Source: Dictyoglomus sp. NZ13-RE01 (GTDB lineage Bacteria; Dictyoglomota; Dictyoglomia; Dictyoglomales; Dictyoglomaceae). Taken from it: DNA of 64,000 nucleotides. Position 1 is the first letter of the stretch. Each line of letters begins with the position of its first letter. Positions 30,723 through 39,143 of this stretch are shown in pieces. The notes beneath the pieces are model-generated. The model was given only the letters and a program-made list of their open reading frames with translations. It did not search any database and was not told where the DNA came from. The stretch covers positions 1-64,000 of the forward strand of contig NIRF01000002.1 in the NCBI GenBank assembly GCA_002878375.1, given 5' to 3'. The position numbers were made by a program, and so were the translations under genes.

Positions 30723-32478
30723 TTTTATTCCTATAAATTTTTTTGAAGTAAAGAAAAAAGGATGGGAAAGCTTAGATATCATCTTGATATCAGGCGATGC
30801 TTATGTTGACCACCCCTCCTTTGGCACCGCTATTATTGCAAGAATCTTAGAAAAGAATGGTTTTAAGGTAGGTATTATACCTCAACCAAATTGGAGAGAA
30901 AAAGAAAGTTTTAAAGTATTAGGGAAACCTAAACTATTTTTTGGTATAACTGCTGGTTCTCTTGATTCTATGGTAGCTAATTATACTCCTAATAAAATTA
31001 GAAGGCGAGAAGATGCCTATTCTGAAGGAGGAGCAGCCGGAAAAAGACCTGATAGAGCTACCTTAGTTTATTCCAATATAGTTCATGAATTATATCCAGA
31101 CATACCAATAATATTAGGAGGAATCGAGGCAAGTCTTAGAAGATTTTCCCATTATGATTTTTGGGAGGATAGGATAAGACATTCCATATTATTGGAATCA
31201 AGAGCCAAGATATTAGTTTATGGAATGGGAGAGAAACAAATAATTGAGATAGCTAAAGCTTTAGCAAAGGGAGCATGCTGGGAAGAAATATTTGAAATAC
31301 CTGGAATTGTATTCTCTATAAATGAAAAAGAATTTAAAAATTTCATTCGAGATGAGAATTATATAATTCTTCCCTCCTTTGAAGAAGTTGAGGAAAGCAA
31401 GGAAAAATACCACGAATTCCAAAACTTACTAATAAAAGGTTTAAAATTAGGGAAAAGATTAATTCAAAAGGATGGTAAAAGATTAATTATCCAAAATCCT
31501 CCACCTATTTATACATCAAAAGACTTAGATTACATATATTCCTTGCCTTTCACAAGAAAAGCCCATCCTTCATATAGAGATGAGATTCCAGCATTAAAGA
31601 CTGTTCAAACCTCCATAACATCCCATAGAGGTTGTTTTGGAAGTTGTACTTTTTGCTCTTTAAATTTACATCAAGGCTGGCAAGTAATAGAAAGAAGTGA
31701 AGAGTCTATAATGAGAGAAATTAAATGGCTTGTATCCCAACCATTTTTTAGAGGAACAATAACAGATATAGGTGGTCCCACTGCTAATATGTATGGATTG
31801 TCTTGTAAAATCTATAAAATTCCTGGTTCATGTCCTTATAGAGACTGTCTTTATCCTGATATTTGTCCTAACCTTATTATAGATTTTTCGAAACAACTAA
31901 AGCTTCTTAAAGATGTAAAAAATATACCAAAAGTAAAACATGTATTTATTGCCTCTGGAATCAGATACGACTTAGCCTTAAAAGATCCATATTATATTAG
32001 AGAGATAATAAGAGAGGGTTATATAGGTGGTCACTTGTCTGTAGCTCCAGAGCATGTAGACAACAAAGTCTTAGAAATAATGAGAAAACCCAAATTTGAG
32101 ATCTATGAAAAGTTCGTAGCTTTATTCAATGAGGAATTAAAAAGACAAAAAAAGGAACTTTATATAATACCATACTTCATTTCTTCACATCCTGGAGCAG
32201 ATCTAAAATCCGCTTGGTCCTTAGCTATGTATGTCAAAAGTTTGGGACACTATTTAGAACAGATTCAGGACTACACACCACTTCCTCTTACTCCTGCCTC
32301 TTGTGCCTTCTATACCGAACTCCACCCCTTCAGAAAGGAAAAAATATATGTAGCGAAAAGTCAGGAAGAAAGAAGATTACAAAGGGCATTAGTGCAATAT
32401 AAAGACAGGAAAAATAGAGACTTCTTACTTAAAAATAAAAACAAGATTCCTTTTCCCCTTGAAGAACTCCTATACTAA
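30712..32478 (+). CDS. ygiQ: YgiQ family radical SAM protein
   Basis: The 588-residue protein has a cobalamin-binding-like N-terminal region (GDAYVDHPSFGTAIIARILE), then a radical SAM core with the cluster motif RGCFGSCTFCSLNLHQG (CxxxCxxC) and the family-specific extra cysteines in CPYRDCLYPDICPN. SHPG, DYTPLPLTPASCAFYT and DRKNRDFLLK follow. The reaction catalysed by YgiQ proteins is not known. It starts with GTG at 30712, whose TGA-overlapping position inside the CDF gene suggests coupling. It ends one base before the convergent uppP gene. Confidence 0.92.
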   Translation: MSFDFIPINFFEVKKKGWESLDIILISGDAYVDHPSFGTAIIARILEKNGFKVGIIPQPNWREKESFKVLGKPKLFFGITAGSLDSMVANYTPNKIRRREDAYSEGGAAGKRPDRATLVYSNIVHELYPDIPIILGGIEASLRRFSHYDFWEDRIRHSILLESRAKILVYGMGEKQIIEIAKALAKGACWEEIFEIPGIVFSINEKEFKNFIRDENYIILPSFEEVEESKEKYHEFQNLLIKGLKLGKRLIQKDGKRLIIQNPPPIYTSKDLDYIYSLPFTRKAHPSYRDEIPALKTVQTSITSHRGCFGSCTFCSLNLHQGWQVIERSEESIMREIKWLVSQPFFRGTITDIGGPTANMYGLSCKIYKIPGSCPYRDCLYPDICPNLIIDFSKQLKLLKDVKNIPKVKHVFIASGIRYDLALKDPYYIREIIREGYIGGHLSVAPEHVDNKVLEIMRKPKFEIYEKFVALFNEELKRQKKELYIIPYFISSHPGADLKSAWSLAMYVKSLGHYLEQIQDYTPLPLTPASCAFYTELHPFRKEKIYVAKSQEERRLQRALVQYKDRKNRDFLLKNKNKIPFPLEELLY

Positions 32479-32479
32479 A

Positions 32480-33283
32480 TCATCTTAAAAAATATATTAT
32501 TAACAGAAAAATAGCAAGAATAAATCTATAATAGGCAAAAATCCTTAAACTATTTCTCTTAAGATATGAAAGTAAGAATTTAATACTTAAAATACCAAAA
32601 ATAAATGCGGAAATTATTCCTAACAAAGTTATTGATAGGTCCAAACTCACATGCCCTTTATATACTTGATAACTTTTTAATAGAAGGGCGCCTAAAAGAG
32701 TAGGAAGAGATAACAAAAAGGAAAATCGCGCAGATTCCTCTCTTCTCAATCCAACAAATAAACCTCCTGAGATTGTAGAGCCAGACCTTGATACTCCAGG
32801 AAATAAAGCAAAGACTTGCCAAAAGCCAATAGTAAGAGCTTTTACTATATTTAAATCAGTAATTTTCAAAGATTTTTCAGTTCCTCTTTCAAAAAGTAAA
32901 AAGATTATTCCAAAACTTATAAGACCAATACATATAATAGGAATTGCAAAAGGATATGACTGCGGTTGAGCAATCTTCTCTGTTATAGGATCTAATATAA
33001 TTCCAAATATTCCTGCTGGTATAGTAGCAATAATTAGATAAAAAAATAATCTCCTTTTTTCTCCACCTTTAAAAATTGCAAGAATCATATCCAACCAATC
33101 TCTAAAGAAATAAATTAAGATTGCTAAAATAGTCCCTAAATGAAGAGCAACATCAAAAGAAAGCCCAAGATCTGGAATCCTAAATAAGTAAGGTATAATA
33201 ATAAGATGTGCGGTACTACTAATAGGTAAAAACTCAGTAATACCTTGCACCATGCCTAAAATAAATGCCCAAAAACTTCCCAT
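32480..33283 (-). CDS. uppP: Undecaprenyl-diphosphatase UppP (BacA)
   Basis: UppP removes a phosphate from undecaprenyl pyrophosphate, recycling the lipid carrier for peptidoglycan and other glycans. The 267-residue membrane protein has the two catalytic motifs, GITEFLPISSTAHL near the N-terminus and FPGVSRSGSTISGGL at about 160-175, with seven to eight helices. It follows mnmE by ten bases on the same strand, taking a position often held by gidA in other genomes. Confidence 0.96.
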   Translation of the reverse strand: MGSFWAFILGMVQGITEFLPISSTAHLIIIPYLFRIPDLGLSFDVALHLGTILAILIYFFRDWLDMILAIFKGGEKRRLFFYLIIATIPAGIFGIILDPITEKIAQPQSYPFAIPIICIGLISFGIIFLLFERGTEKSLKITDLNIVKALTIGFWQVFALFPGVSRSGSTISGGLFVGLRREESARFSFLLSLPTLLGALLLKSYQVYKGHVSLDLSITLLGIISAFIFGILSIKFLLSYLKRNSLRIFAYYRFILAIFLLIIYFLR

Positions 33284-33293
33284 AATGACCTCC

Positions 33294-34679
33294 TTATTTT
33301 CCTACACAAAAATTCTCAAAGATTTTATCCACAATATCTATAGAGGTTTCCTCTCCCAAAATATTTCCTATTAGCTTCTCCGCTTCATATAAATTTTCCG
33401 CTATAATATCATACCCTCCAAAACTCCAATTTAATATTTCTAAAGACTCAGTAAGTAACTCATAGGTAGATTTCAATAGGGTTTGATGATGAATATTTAG
33501 AAAAATGACATCTTCTAATTCTTCCTTCTCTATACTTGAAAGAATAAAATCCTCTAATTTATCAAGCCCCTCCTTAGTATATGTAGAAATATGTAAAATA
33601 CCCATAACATCTCTAAACTTTTCTCTTATCTCTTTTTCATTTATCTTCGATGGTAGATCCATTTTATTAATAACTAAAACAATCTTATTATTTATACTTT
33701 TTATTTGTTCATATAACCTGATATCCTCTAATAGTACACCCTCTGAATTATCTATTAAGAAGAATATCAAATTCGCTTGATGAATCAATTCCTTTGTTTT
33801 TTCTATTCCTAAAGCTTCTATCTCATCCTTTGGTTCCCTTAATCCCGCCGTATCATAAAGTTTTACAATAAAACCTGAAAGAATGAGCTCTCCCTCGATA
33901 TAATCCCTTGTAGTTCCAGGATACGGACTTACAATAACCCTTTCTTCTCTCATAAGTGCATTGAACAGACTTGACTTTCCTACATTTGGTCTACCAACAA
34001 GTATAATCTTATACCCTCCCCTGAGCCATTCACCTTTTTCCGACTTTTCTATAAGATATTTCACATCTTGAGAGATTTCCCTTATCATATCTTTCCATTT
34101 TTCTTTTTCTAAATCACTAACGTCCTCTGGAAAATCTAAAACTGCTTCTAAAAAAATTCGCACTCTTTCAATCTTATCCTTCAAAGTTTTCAACCTTTTA
34201 GAAAAGTCTCCCTCTAATTTTTTCAAGGCAAAATCCAAAACCTTATTGCTCCTTGCATATATGAGATCCAAAACTCCTTCTGCCTGTAATAGATCAATTC
34301 TACCATTAAGAAAAGCTCTCTTAGTAAACTCCCCCCTATCCGCCAAACGAGCACCCAATTTTTGAAACAGAGTAACAATCTCACGGAGAATTAAAGGGGA
34401 TCCATGAGCATAAATCTCTACCATATCTTCTTTAGTGTATGTTTTAGGTGCCCTTAGTATTGCAACCATTACCTCATCTATAACTCTTTCTCCATCCACA
34501 ATTTTTCCATAATGAAGAGTATGAGATGGTACCTTTTCTATATCCTTCTTCTTAAAAGGTATAAATACCTTTTTCAAAAGAGATATCACATTTGGTCCAC
34601 TAAGACGTACAACACCAATTCCGCTATGTCCCAAAGGAGTAGATATAGCAACTATATCATCTTCTAAATATTTTTTCAT
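33294..34679 (-). CDS. mnmE: tRNA modification GTPase MnmE
   Basis: MnmE, with MnmG, installs the carboxymethylaminomethyl group on U34 of certain tRNAs. The 461-residue protein has the folate-binding N-domain (AISTPLGHSGIGVVRLSGP, HYGKIVDGERVIDEVMVAILRAPKTYTKEDMVEIYAHGS), a GTPase domain with GRPNVGKSS, DTAGLRE and NKMD, and the C-terminal FCVGK with the catalytic-site cysteine. It overlaps the upstream jag gene by four bases (ATGA). Confidence 0.97.
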   Translation of the reverse strand: MKKYLEDDIVAISTPLGHSGIGVVRLSGPNVISLLKKVFIPFKKKDIEKVPSHTLHYGKIVDGERVIDEVMVAILRAPKTYTKEDMVEIYAHGSPLILREIVTLFQKLGARLADRGEFTKRAFLNGRIDLLQAEGVLDLIYARSNKVLDFALKKLEGDFSKRLKTLKDKIERVRIFLEAVLDFPEDVSDLEKEKWKDMIREISQDVKYLIEKSEKGEWLRGGYKIILVGRPNVGKSSLFNALMREERVIVSPYPGTTRDYIEGELILSGFIVKLYDTAGLREPKDEIEALGIEKTKELIHQANLIFFLIDNSEGVLLEDIRLYEQIKSINNKIVLVINKMDLPSKINEKEIREKFRDVMGILHISTYTKEGLDKLEDFILSSIEKEELEDVIFLNIHHQTLLKSTYELLTESLEILNWSFGGYDIIAENLYEAEKLIGNILGEETSIDIVDKIFENFCVGK

Positions 34680-35293
34680 AGCCCTTCTTTAGGTGCAATT
34701 ACAACGTATCTATTAGGTTCTTCCCCTACACTGTATGTATATACTTTTGGATTATTTTGGAGAGCCAAATGAATAATTCTTCTTTCCCGTGCAGGAAGAG
34801 GTCTCAGAGATATTGGTTCTTTTTTCTCTTCTACCTTTTTAGCTAATTTATTAGCCAAATTTACAAGATAAGCTTCTCTTCTTTCTTTATAATGATCAAT
34901 ATCTAAAACCACTTTTTCTTTGATACCAATTCTTTGAGCATATATCCTTAATATAAGCTCAAAAGCTGATAAATTCTTTCCATTATATCCTATTAATCTT
35001 CCTAAATTTTCTCCTTCAATACTTACTAATAAAAAATCTTTTTTGTGACTATTTACCTTTGCTTTAATATTCATCTTTTTTAGAAGATTTTTTACAAATT
35101 CAATCAATGATTCTTCTTCCTTCTTTTTCACCCATGCAAAAATCCTATATGGTTTCGCTCCCACTCCTAAAATTCCTTCTCTCCCCACCTCTAAAATTTT
35201 ATACTCTATCTCTTCTAAGGGCACCTCGAGAATAATTTGGGCTTTTCTTAAAGCATCCTGTAAGGTTTTTCCCTCTGTTTCCACCTCTTTCAT
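34676..35293 (-). CDS. jag: Jag/KhpB-like RNA-binding protein (Jag_N, KH, R3H)
   Basis: The 205-residue protein has a Jag N-terminal domain (1-50: VETEGKTLQDALRKAQIILEVPLEEIEYKILEVG, GILGVGAKP), a KH domain with GRLIGYNGKNLSAFELILRI (about 108-128) and an R3H domain ending in LRPLPARERRIIHLALQNNPKVYTYSVGEEPNRYVVIAP. The arginine-x3-histidine is RRIIH. KhpB binds many RNAs and influences cell division and membrane biogenesis. It sits in the usual rpmH-rnpA-yidD-yidC-jag-mnmE order. Confidence 0.95.
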   Translation of the reverse strand: MKEVETEGKTLQDALRKAQIILEVPLEEIEYKILEVGREGILGVGAKPYRIFAWVKKKEEESLIEFVKNLLKKMNIKAKVNSHKKDFLLVSIEGENLGRLIGYNGKNLSAFELILRIYAQRIGIKEKVVLDIDHYKERREAYLVNLANKLAKKVEEKKEPISLRPLPARERRIIHLALQNNPKVYTYSVGEEPNRYVVIAPKEGL

Positions 35294-35296
35294 AAT

Positions 35297-35926
35297 TTAT
35301 CCTCCAAAATGAAGCTTTAATACCACATATTGCTGTAATAACTGGAATAAATTAGAAACTAACCAATAAAGCATTACACCTGCAGGAATATTGAAAAAGT
35401 AAAACATACCTGTAAAAAGAACTGACATTATTATGTTATTAATTTCTTGCTGTTTTTTAGACTGAGGATCCATGGAGATAGAGGATAATTTTCCTGAAAA
35501 ATACTGAGTAACTCCCATTAAAATTAACAAGATTATATCAGGCTTAGTTAGGTCCGACATCCAGAGAAAAGATGGTGTTACTACGTATTTATAGTGCAAT
35601 AGTAATTGGTATAGAGCAATAAGAATAGGAAATTGTAATAGTAAAGGCAAACATCCCATCGCTGGATTTATCTTATACTGCTGATATAAAAGCATAATCT
35701 CTCTATTTAATGCTTGTGGATCATCTTTAAATTTTTCCTGTAACTTCCTAATCTCTGGTTGAATCTTTTGCTGAAGCATTAGAGCCCTAAGCTGTGCATG
35801 AGTTAAAGGATAAAGAATAATTCTAACAAGAACTACAAGAAGAATAATAGCAATACCATAATTTCCAGAGATATTATAAAAAAATTCCAAAATGTATCTT
35901 AGTATATCTACCAAAAACTGTATCAT
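35297..35926 (-). CDS. yidC: YidC/Oxa1 membrane protein insertase, short form
   Basis: YidC inserts and folds inner-membrane proteins, including the c and a subunits of ATP synthase. The 209-residue protein contains only the conserved five-helix core ([19 protein letters not shown], then [47 protein letters not shown], ending in [16 protein letters not shown]) with the hydrophilic-groove arginine in VRIILYPL. It lacks the large periplasmic domain that Gram-negative YidC proteins have, which is notable beside evidence for an outer membrane. Confidence 0.95.
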   Translation of the reverse strand: MIQFLVDILRYILEFFYNISGNYGIAIILLVVLVRIILYPLTHAQLRALMLQQKIQPEIRKLQEKFKDDPQALNREIMLLYQQYKINPAMGCLPLLLQFPILIALYQLLLHYKYVVTPSFLWMSDLTKPDIILLILMGVTQYFSGKLSSISMDPQSKKQQEINNIIMSVLFTGMFYFFNIPAGVMLYWLVSNLFQLLQQYVVLKLHFGG

Positions 35927-36183
35927 TTATCTTTCCTCCTTAAAAATTTTATATTAATTTTTGTAAATTCTTCGGGTACAGGATCATAGCCTCCAGGATT
36001 AAAAGGATGACATCTTAAAATTCTTTTTATAGCTAAAAAACCACCTTTTACTACTCCAAATCTATCTATCGCAATTAGAGCATAAGTAGAACATGTAGGA
36101 TAAAATCTACAAGAACGGGGTAGAAATGGAGAGATAAAATTTTTATAAAACTTTATCAGGCTAATGGCTATTTTTCTCATCAT
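35923..36183 (-). CDS. yidD: Membrane protein insertion efficiency factor YidD
   Basis: This 86-residue protein matches Yid[57 protein letters not shown]. The three conserved cysteines are present in SCRFYPTCS and RCHPF. It is thought to help YidC-dependent insertion, perhaps as a phospholipase-like factor. It overlaps yidC by four bases and rnpA by 23 bases. Confidence 0.96.
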   Translation of the reverse strand: MMRKIAISLIKFYKNFISPFLPRSCRFYPTCSTYALIAIDRFGVVKGGFLAIKRILRCHPFNPGGYDPVPEEFTKINIKFLRRKDK

Positions 36184-36532
36184 CTTTTAGAACCTTAGCA
36201 TTTTTCCAAATACTTCTAAGAATTCTTTCCATTTCCCAATAGTTATCAATAGGCTTTTCACTGCGCCTGACTATTACAAACATTTCAATATCCTCTGGTA
36301 AATAAGGTCTGTGTAACCTGTAAACCTCTCTAATAAGCCTCTTGATTCTATTTCTTAGAACTGCTGAACCAACTTTTTTATTTACACTTATGCCAATCTT
36401 TCTCTTTTCAGCACCTTTTCTAATATAAACAATAAGAGGAGGAAGGGCGTAAACCTTTCCCTCCCTCAATATCCTTTTAAAATCTTCCTTCTTTTTTAAA
36501 CGTTCATCCTTCGGAAAAGAATACTTCCCCAA
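36161..36532 (-). CDS. rnpA: Ribonuclease P protein component
   Basis: RnpA assists the catalytic RNA in cutting the 5' leader of pre-tRNA. The 123-residue protein has the family motif [19 protein letters not shown] (RNR motif) and begins [17 protein letters not shown]. The start is a TTG at 36532 directly after the rpmH stop; no separate ribosome binding site is visible other than that at the end of rpmH (GGAAGAAAG), so reinitiation is likely. Confidence 0.95.
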   Translation of the reverse strand: MGKYSFPKDERLKKKEDFKRILREGKVYALPPLIVYIRKGAEKRKIGISVNKKVGSAVLRNRIKRLIREVYRLHRPYLPEDIEMFVIVRRSEKPIDNYWEMERILRSIWKNAKVLKDDEKNSH

Positions 36533-36667
36533 TTACACAGCTAATCTCTTTCTTCCTTTGGCTCTACGTCTCTTTAAAACTCTTCTGCCACCAGGAGTCC
36601 TCATTCTTCTTAAAAATCCATGAACTCTTTGTCTATGATGCTTTTTTGGCTGATAAGTCCTTTTCAT
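36533..36667 (-). CDS. rpmH: 50S ribosomal protein L34
   Basis: The 44-residue translation begins [18 protein letters not shown] and continues with [19 protein letters not shown], the highly conserved L34 sequence. GGGAGAGG lies upstream of the ATG. It heads the rpmH-rnpA-yidD-yidC-jag-mnmE transcript from a promoter at 36709-36737. In many bacteria dnaA and the origin lie beyond rpmH; here the nicotinate phosphoribosyltransferase gene does, and I saw no DnaA-box cluster. Confidence 0.97.
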   Translation of the reverse strand: MKRTYQPKKHHRQRVHGFLRRMRTPGGRRVLKRRRAKGRKRLAV

Positions 36668-36708
36668 AGCTCATACCTCTCCCTTGCCATAAAATTTACA
36701 CAAAGGTA

Positions 36709-36737
36709 ATGTTAACAAAAATAAAAATAATCGTCAA
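36709..36737 (-). promoter_or_regulatory. rpmH operon promoter
   Basis: Minus-strand TTGACG (36737-36732), 17-base spacer, TAACAT (36714-36709). The -35 overlaps the stop codon of pncB. Confidence 0.65.
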
Positions 36738-37918
36738 GGATTGAAAGAAATAGATGGAATTTTGCCTCCTACAATAATTTTTAAGTTTTCTGGCAAACTA
36801 TTGATATTCTTCATTACTCTTTCCCTTATCACATCAGGATTTTCAAAATCTCTAACTATTTTCCCTTCTTTAATTAGAGGTTTTAATAGAGGAGTAAAAC
36901 CAGAAACTGGGGAAGAATTATATAATCTAATTACATCTTGAAATTTTTCATTCCGATAAACCTGCTTTCTTCCAGGCATATTACCTGACTTTGCCCTTGG
37001 CTCTCCATCGACCTCGACAATCTTCAAGGCAAAATCAATAGAAGGTGCATTAGCCACTCTTGTCCCAACCCCAAAAGCATCCACAAGATCTTTATATTTT
37101 TCTACCTCATACTCATCTAAACCACCACTTAAAAAAATCAATATATCATTAAAGCCTCTCCTCTCAAACTCCCATCTTATATCCCTTATAAGATATGCAT
37201 AATCTTTACTATCCAATCTAATCCCCTTTAGCTTATCTCCTAAAGCTTCTAAGGCGTTTAATGCCTCCACTGTTGGCGAGCCGTAGGTATCTACAAGGGC
37301 AATTCTTGGTATTTTCTCATCTACATACTTATCAAAAGCCAAAAAGGCTTCTTTTTCATCCCCTATTACAAGTATCAAGGCATGGGGCATGGTACCTACA
37401 GGGGATATCCCAATATACTTTGCCCCAAGTACATTTGATACTCCATCAAAACCCGTTACATAGGTAGCATACTCAATAGCTGGAGCTAAAAAAGGATGTT
37501 GTCTTCTTGTTCCGAAACTATAAATTTTTTTATTGCCAGCAGATATTCTAACCCTTACTGACTTCGTACCAATCCCAGAAAGAAAAGAGACAAAACCCAA
37601 AATAGAGGTTTCATAACGAGCAAAATCCCTATAATTTCCAATTATTTGTAATACCGGCTCATAGGGGAAAAATATCTCCCCTTCATCCATAGCATAAACA
37701 TCTACAGGCAAACCTTCTAAAAGCTTAGCTACCTCAAATATACCTAAAGCTATGCCAAATAAATAATTCCTATCAGGAAAAGATTTTGTGAAAAGCTCCA
37801 TAACAACTCTTGGATTCTTTCCTAAGCCATTCAAAACCTCTTCAGTACGCAAAAAATACGCATCTGTTTCTAAACCATTTTTAATCTCTTCAGGCTTTGC
37901 AATCAAAAAATCCCTCAT
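36734..37918 (-). CDS. pncB: Nicotinate phosphoribosyltransferase
   Basis: PncB converts nicotinate and PRPP to nicotinate mononucleotide for NAD synthesis. The 394-residue protein belongs to the shorter archaeal/Thermoplasma-like branch: TDAYFLRTEEVL, SFGTRRQHPFLAPAIEYATYVTGFDGVSNVLGAKYIGISPVGTMPHALI, then IRLDSKDYAYLIRDIR, FLSGGLDEYEV and DAFGVGTRVANAPS. The histidine that is phosphorylated in the family may correspond to the GTMPHAL histidine. It overlaps pncA by four bases (ATGA), forming a two-step nicotinamide-to-NaMN salvage unit. Confidence 0.93.
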   Translation of the reverse strand: MRDFLIAKPEEIKNGLETDAYFLRTEEVLNGLGKNPRVVMELFTKSFPDRNYLFGIALGIFEVAKLLEGLPVDVYAMDEGEIFFPYEPVLQIIGNYRDFARYETSILGFVSFLSGIGTKSVRVRISAGNKKIYSFGTRRQHPFLAPAIEYATYVTGFDGVSNVLGAKYIGISPVGTMPHALILVIGDEKEAFLAFDKYVDEKIPRIALVDTYGSPTVEALNALEALGDKLKGIRLDSKDYAYLIRDIRWEFERRGFNDILIFLSGGLDEYEVEKYKDLVDAFGVGTRVANAPSIDFALKIVEVDGEPRAKSGNMPGRKQVYRNEKFQDVIRLYNSSPVSGFTPLLKPLIKEGKIVRDFENPDVIRERVMKNINSLPENLKIIVGGKIPSISFNP

Positions 37919-38460
37919 CCTCTCATAATCCTTTCTTTTATTTCTTTTGATGTAATTATCTCAGCACCATAAATATCCTTCATATATTTCAATGCCCTCT
38001 CGTGCTCCTCAGGAACAAAAGAGGCTACAGCATCAGAAACCACAATAACCTTAAAACCTCTATAGAAGGCATCACAGGCATTGTGCTGAACACAGATATG
38101 GGTACTTGTCCCAGTCAAAACCACAGTATCAATACCTAAGTTTCTTAACTTATTTTCTAAATCTGTCCCAAAAAATCCACTATAAACTTTCTTTTTTATT
38201 ACATAATCCCCTTCTTTTGGAGAAAGATCTGCAATAATTTGTGCTCCCTCATCATTTTCCATGGCATGCTCTCCCCAAAGAGATATCTCAGGATCATTAG
38301 GAGAATGGGAATCAGTAAGATAAAAAATAGGAATTTTATTGTTTCTTGAAAACTCTAACAAATCTTTTATTACAGGAACTATTTTTTGGGCATATGGATT
38401 ACCAAATTTACCTGTAACAAAATCTACAATCATATCAATTACTAATATTGCAGGCTTCAT
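37915..38460 (-). CDS. pncA: Nicotinamidase-like cysteine hydrolase (isochorismatase family)
   Basis: The 181-residue protein has the isochorismatase-fold triad: Asp in VIDMIVDF near residue 10, a lysine in KKKVYSGFFGTDL, and the nucleophilic cysteine in GTSTHICVQHNACDAFYRGF. The coupling to pncB makes nicotinamidase, nicotinamide to nicotinate, the most likely activity, though family members with other amides exist. ATG at 38460 is preceded by GGGGGTGAG; an upstream TTG/GTG in the frame is inside that site. A 12-bp hairpin lies 20 bases before it. Confidence 0.85.
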   Translation of the reverse strand: MKPAILVIDMIVDFVTGKFGNPYAQKIVPVIKDLLEFSRNNKIPIFYLTDSHSPNDPEISLWGEHAMENDEGAQIIADLSPKEGDYVIKKKVYSGFFGTDLENKLRNLGIDTVVLTGTSTHICVQHNACDAFYRGFKVIVVSDAVASFVPEEHERALKYMKDIYGAEIITSKEIKERIMRG

Positions 38461-38479
38461 TCTTCTCACCCCCAAGGAT

Positions 38480-38510
38480 AAGGGGATAAGCTTTATTAGC
38501 TTATCCCCTT
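38480..38510. other. Intercistronic hairpin before pncA
   Basis: AAGGGGATAAGC (38480-38491) pairs perfectly with GCTTATCCCCTT (38499-38510). On the minus strand it follows the 25-codon gene and precedes pncA by about 20 bases, with no U-run after it. Its CCCC could alternatively pair with the GGGGG of the pncA binding site, so it might adjust pncA translation. Confidence 0.5.
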
Positions 38511-38526
38511 AAAACAAAAAATTCTA

Positions 38527-38604
38527 CTACTTCTTTCCTTTTGTGAAATACCAAATGAGAAGGATTATTACTACGATTATTATTAACCACCAATACCAAG
38601 CCAT
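38527..38604 (-). CDS. 25-residue single-pass membrane miniprotein heading the pncA-pncB operon
   Basis: A start ATG at 38604 sits seven bases after GGAGGGAG, one of the strongest ribosome binding sites nearby. The peptide begins MAWYWW, continues as an unbroken Ile/Val/Leu stretch (about residues 7-18) and ends in a basic FTKGKK tail, so it should span the membrane once with a positive cytoplasmic end. It is the first gene after a near-consensus promoter and precedes pncA by 66 bases. I recognise no family. Small size means coding status needs proof. Confidence 0.6.
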   Translation of the reverse strand: MAWYWWLIIIVVIILLIWYFTKGKK

Positions 38605-38620
38605 ATATCTCCCTCCTTCC

Positions 38621-38651
38621 TAAAAAAAATTAAGAGGGCATCGGCTCTCTT
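38621..38651 (-). terminator. yjbQ terminator that is also the 5' end of the miniprotein-pncAB transcript
   Basis: AAGAG.GC pairs with GC.CTCTT around CGAT (38651-38632), then AATTTTTTTT. The predicted start of the next transcript is about 38651, so the same sequence would form the first 20 nt of that RNA. Confidence 0.7.
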
Positions 38652-38657
38652 GGATGT

Positions 38658-38686
38658 AGTTTACATCTTATCCTCAATTATGTCAA
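38658..38686 (-). promoter_or_regulatory. Promoter of the miniprotein-pncA-pncB operon, inside the end of yjbQ
   Basis: Minus-strand TTGACA (38686-38681), 17-base spacer, TAAACT (38663-38658). The -10 covers the yjbQ stop codon. Predicted start about 38651. Confidence 0.7.
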
Positions 38687-39065
38687 CCCAAACCCTTCTT
38701 GTTCTTGGTCCATCAAATTCTGCTAAGAATATACCTTGCCAAGTTCCTAACTTCATCCTACCATCCTGGATCAAAACAAAAGTAGTATTACCTAATATGG
38801 AACTTCTGATATGTGCAGCAGAATTTCCCTCTATATGCGCATAATTTCCAATCCAAGGAACAAGTTTTTCTAATACCTGCAAAATATCTTTACTCACTGA
38901 TGGATCATAATTTTCATTAATTATTACTCCTGCAGTTGTATGAGGAACAAATATATAACAGACCCCATTTCTTACATTGCTCTTTAAAATACACTCTTCT
39001 ACTTTTGATGTTATATCCACCAAAGCACTTTTTGCATTTGTAGATACTGTAAATTCAAAAAACAT
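38661..39065 (-). CDS. yjbQ: YjbQ family protein (UPF0047, secondary thiamine-phosphate synthase fold)
   Basis: The 134-residue protein matches UPF0047: NGVCYIFVPHTTAGVIINENYDPSVSKDIL, YAHIEGNSAAHIRSSILGNTTFVLIQDGRMKLGTWQGIFLAEFDGPRTRRVWV. The conserved histidines (PHTTAG, AHIEGNSAAHI) are present. Some members have weak thiamine-phosphate synthase activity, but the true function is unsettled. AAAAGGAGG precedes the ATG. It is divergent from rtcB with 78 bases between start codons. Confidence 0.93.
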   Translation of the reverse strand: MFFEFTVSTNAKSALVDITSKVEECILKSNVRNGVCYIFVPHTTAGVIINENYDPSVSKDILQVLEKLVPWIGNYAHIEGNSAAHIRSSILGNTTFVLIQDGRMKLGTWQGIFLAEFDGPRTRRVWVDIIEDKM

Positions 39066-39080
39066 CCCTTTATCCTCCTT

Positions 39081-39109
39081 TTAGACTATCCATAATTTTC
39101 ATGTATAAT
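39081..39109 (+). promoter_or_regulatory. rtcB promoter
   Basis: TTAGAC (39081-39086), 17-base spacer, TATAAT (39104-39109). Predicted start about 39116, leaving a short leader with AAAGGAGGTGA. Confidence 0.6.
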
Positions 39110-39143
39110 AATCATAGCACGTATTATAAAGGAGGTGACAAAA

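Noticed and set aside
36668..36733. Replication origin next to rpmH
   Set aside because: The 66-base gap contains only a promoter and a ribosome binding site; no repeated TTATCCACA-type boxes.
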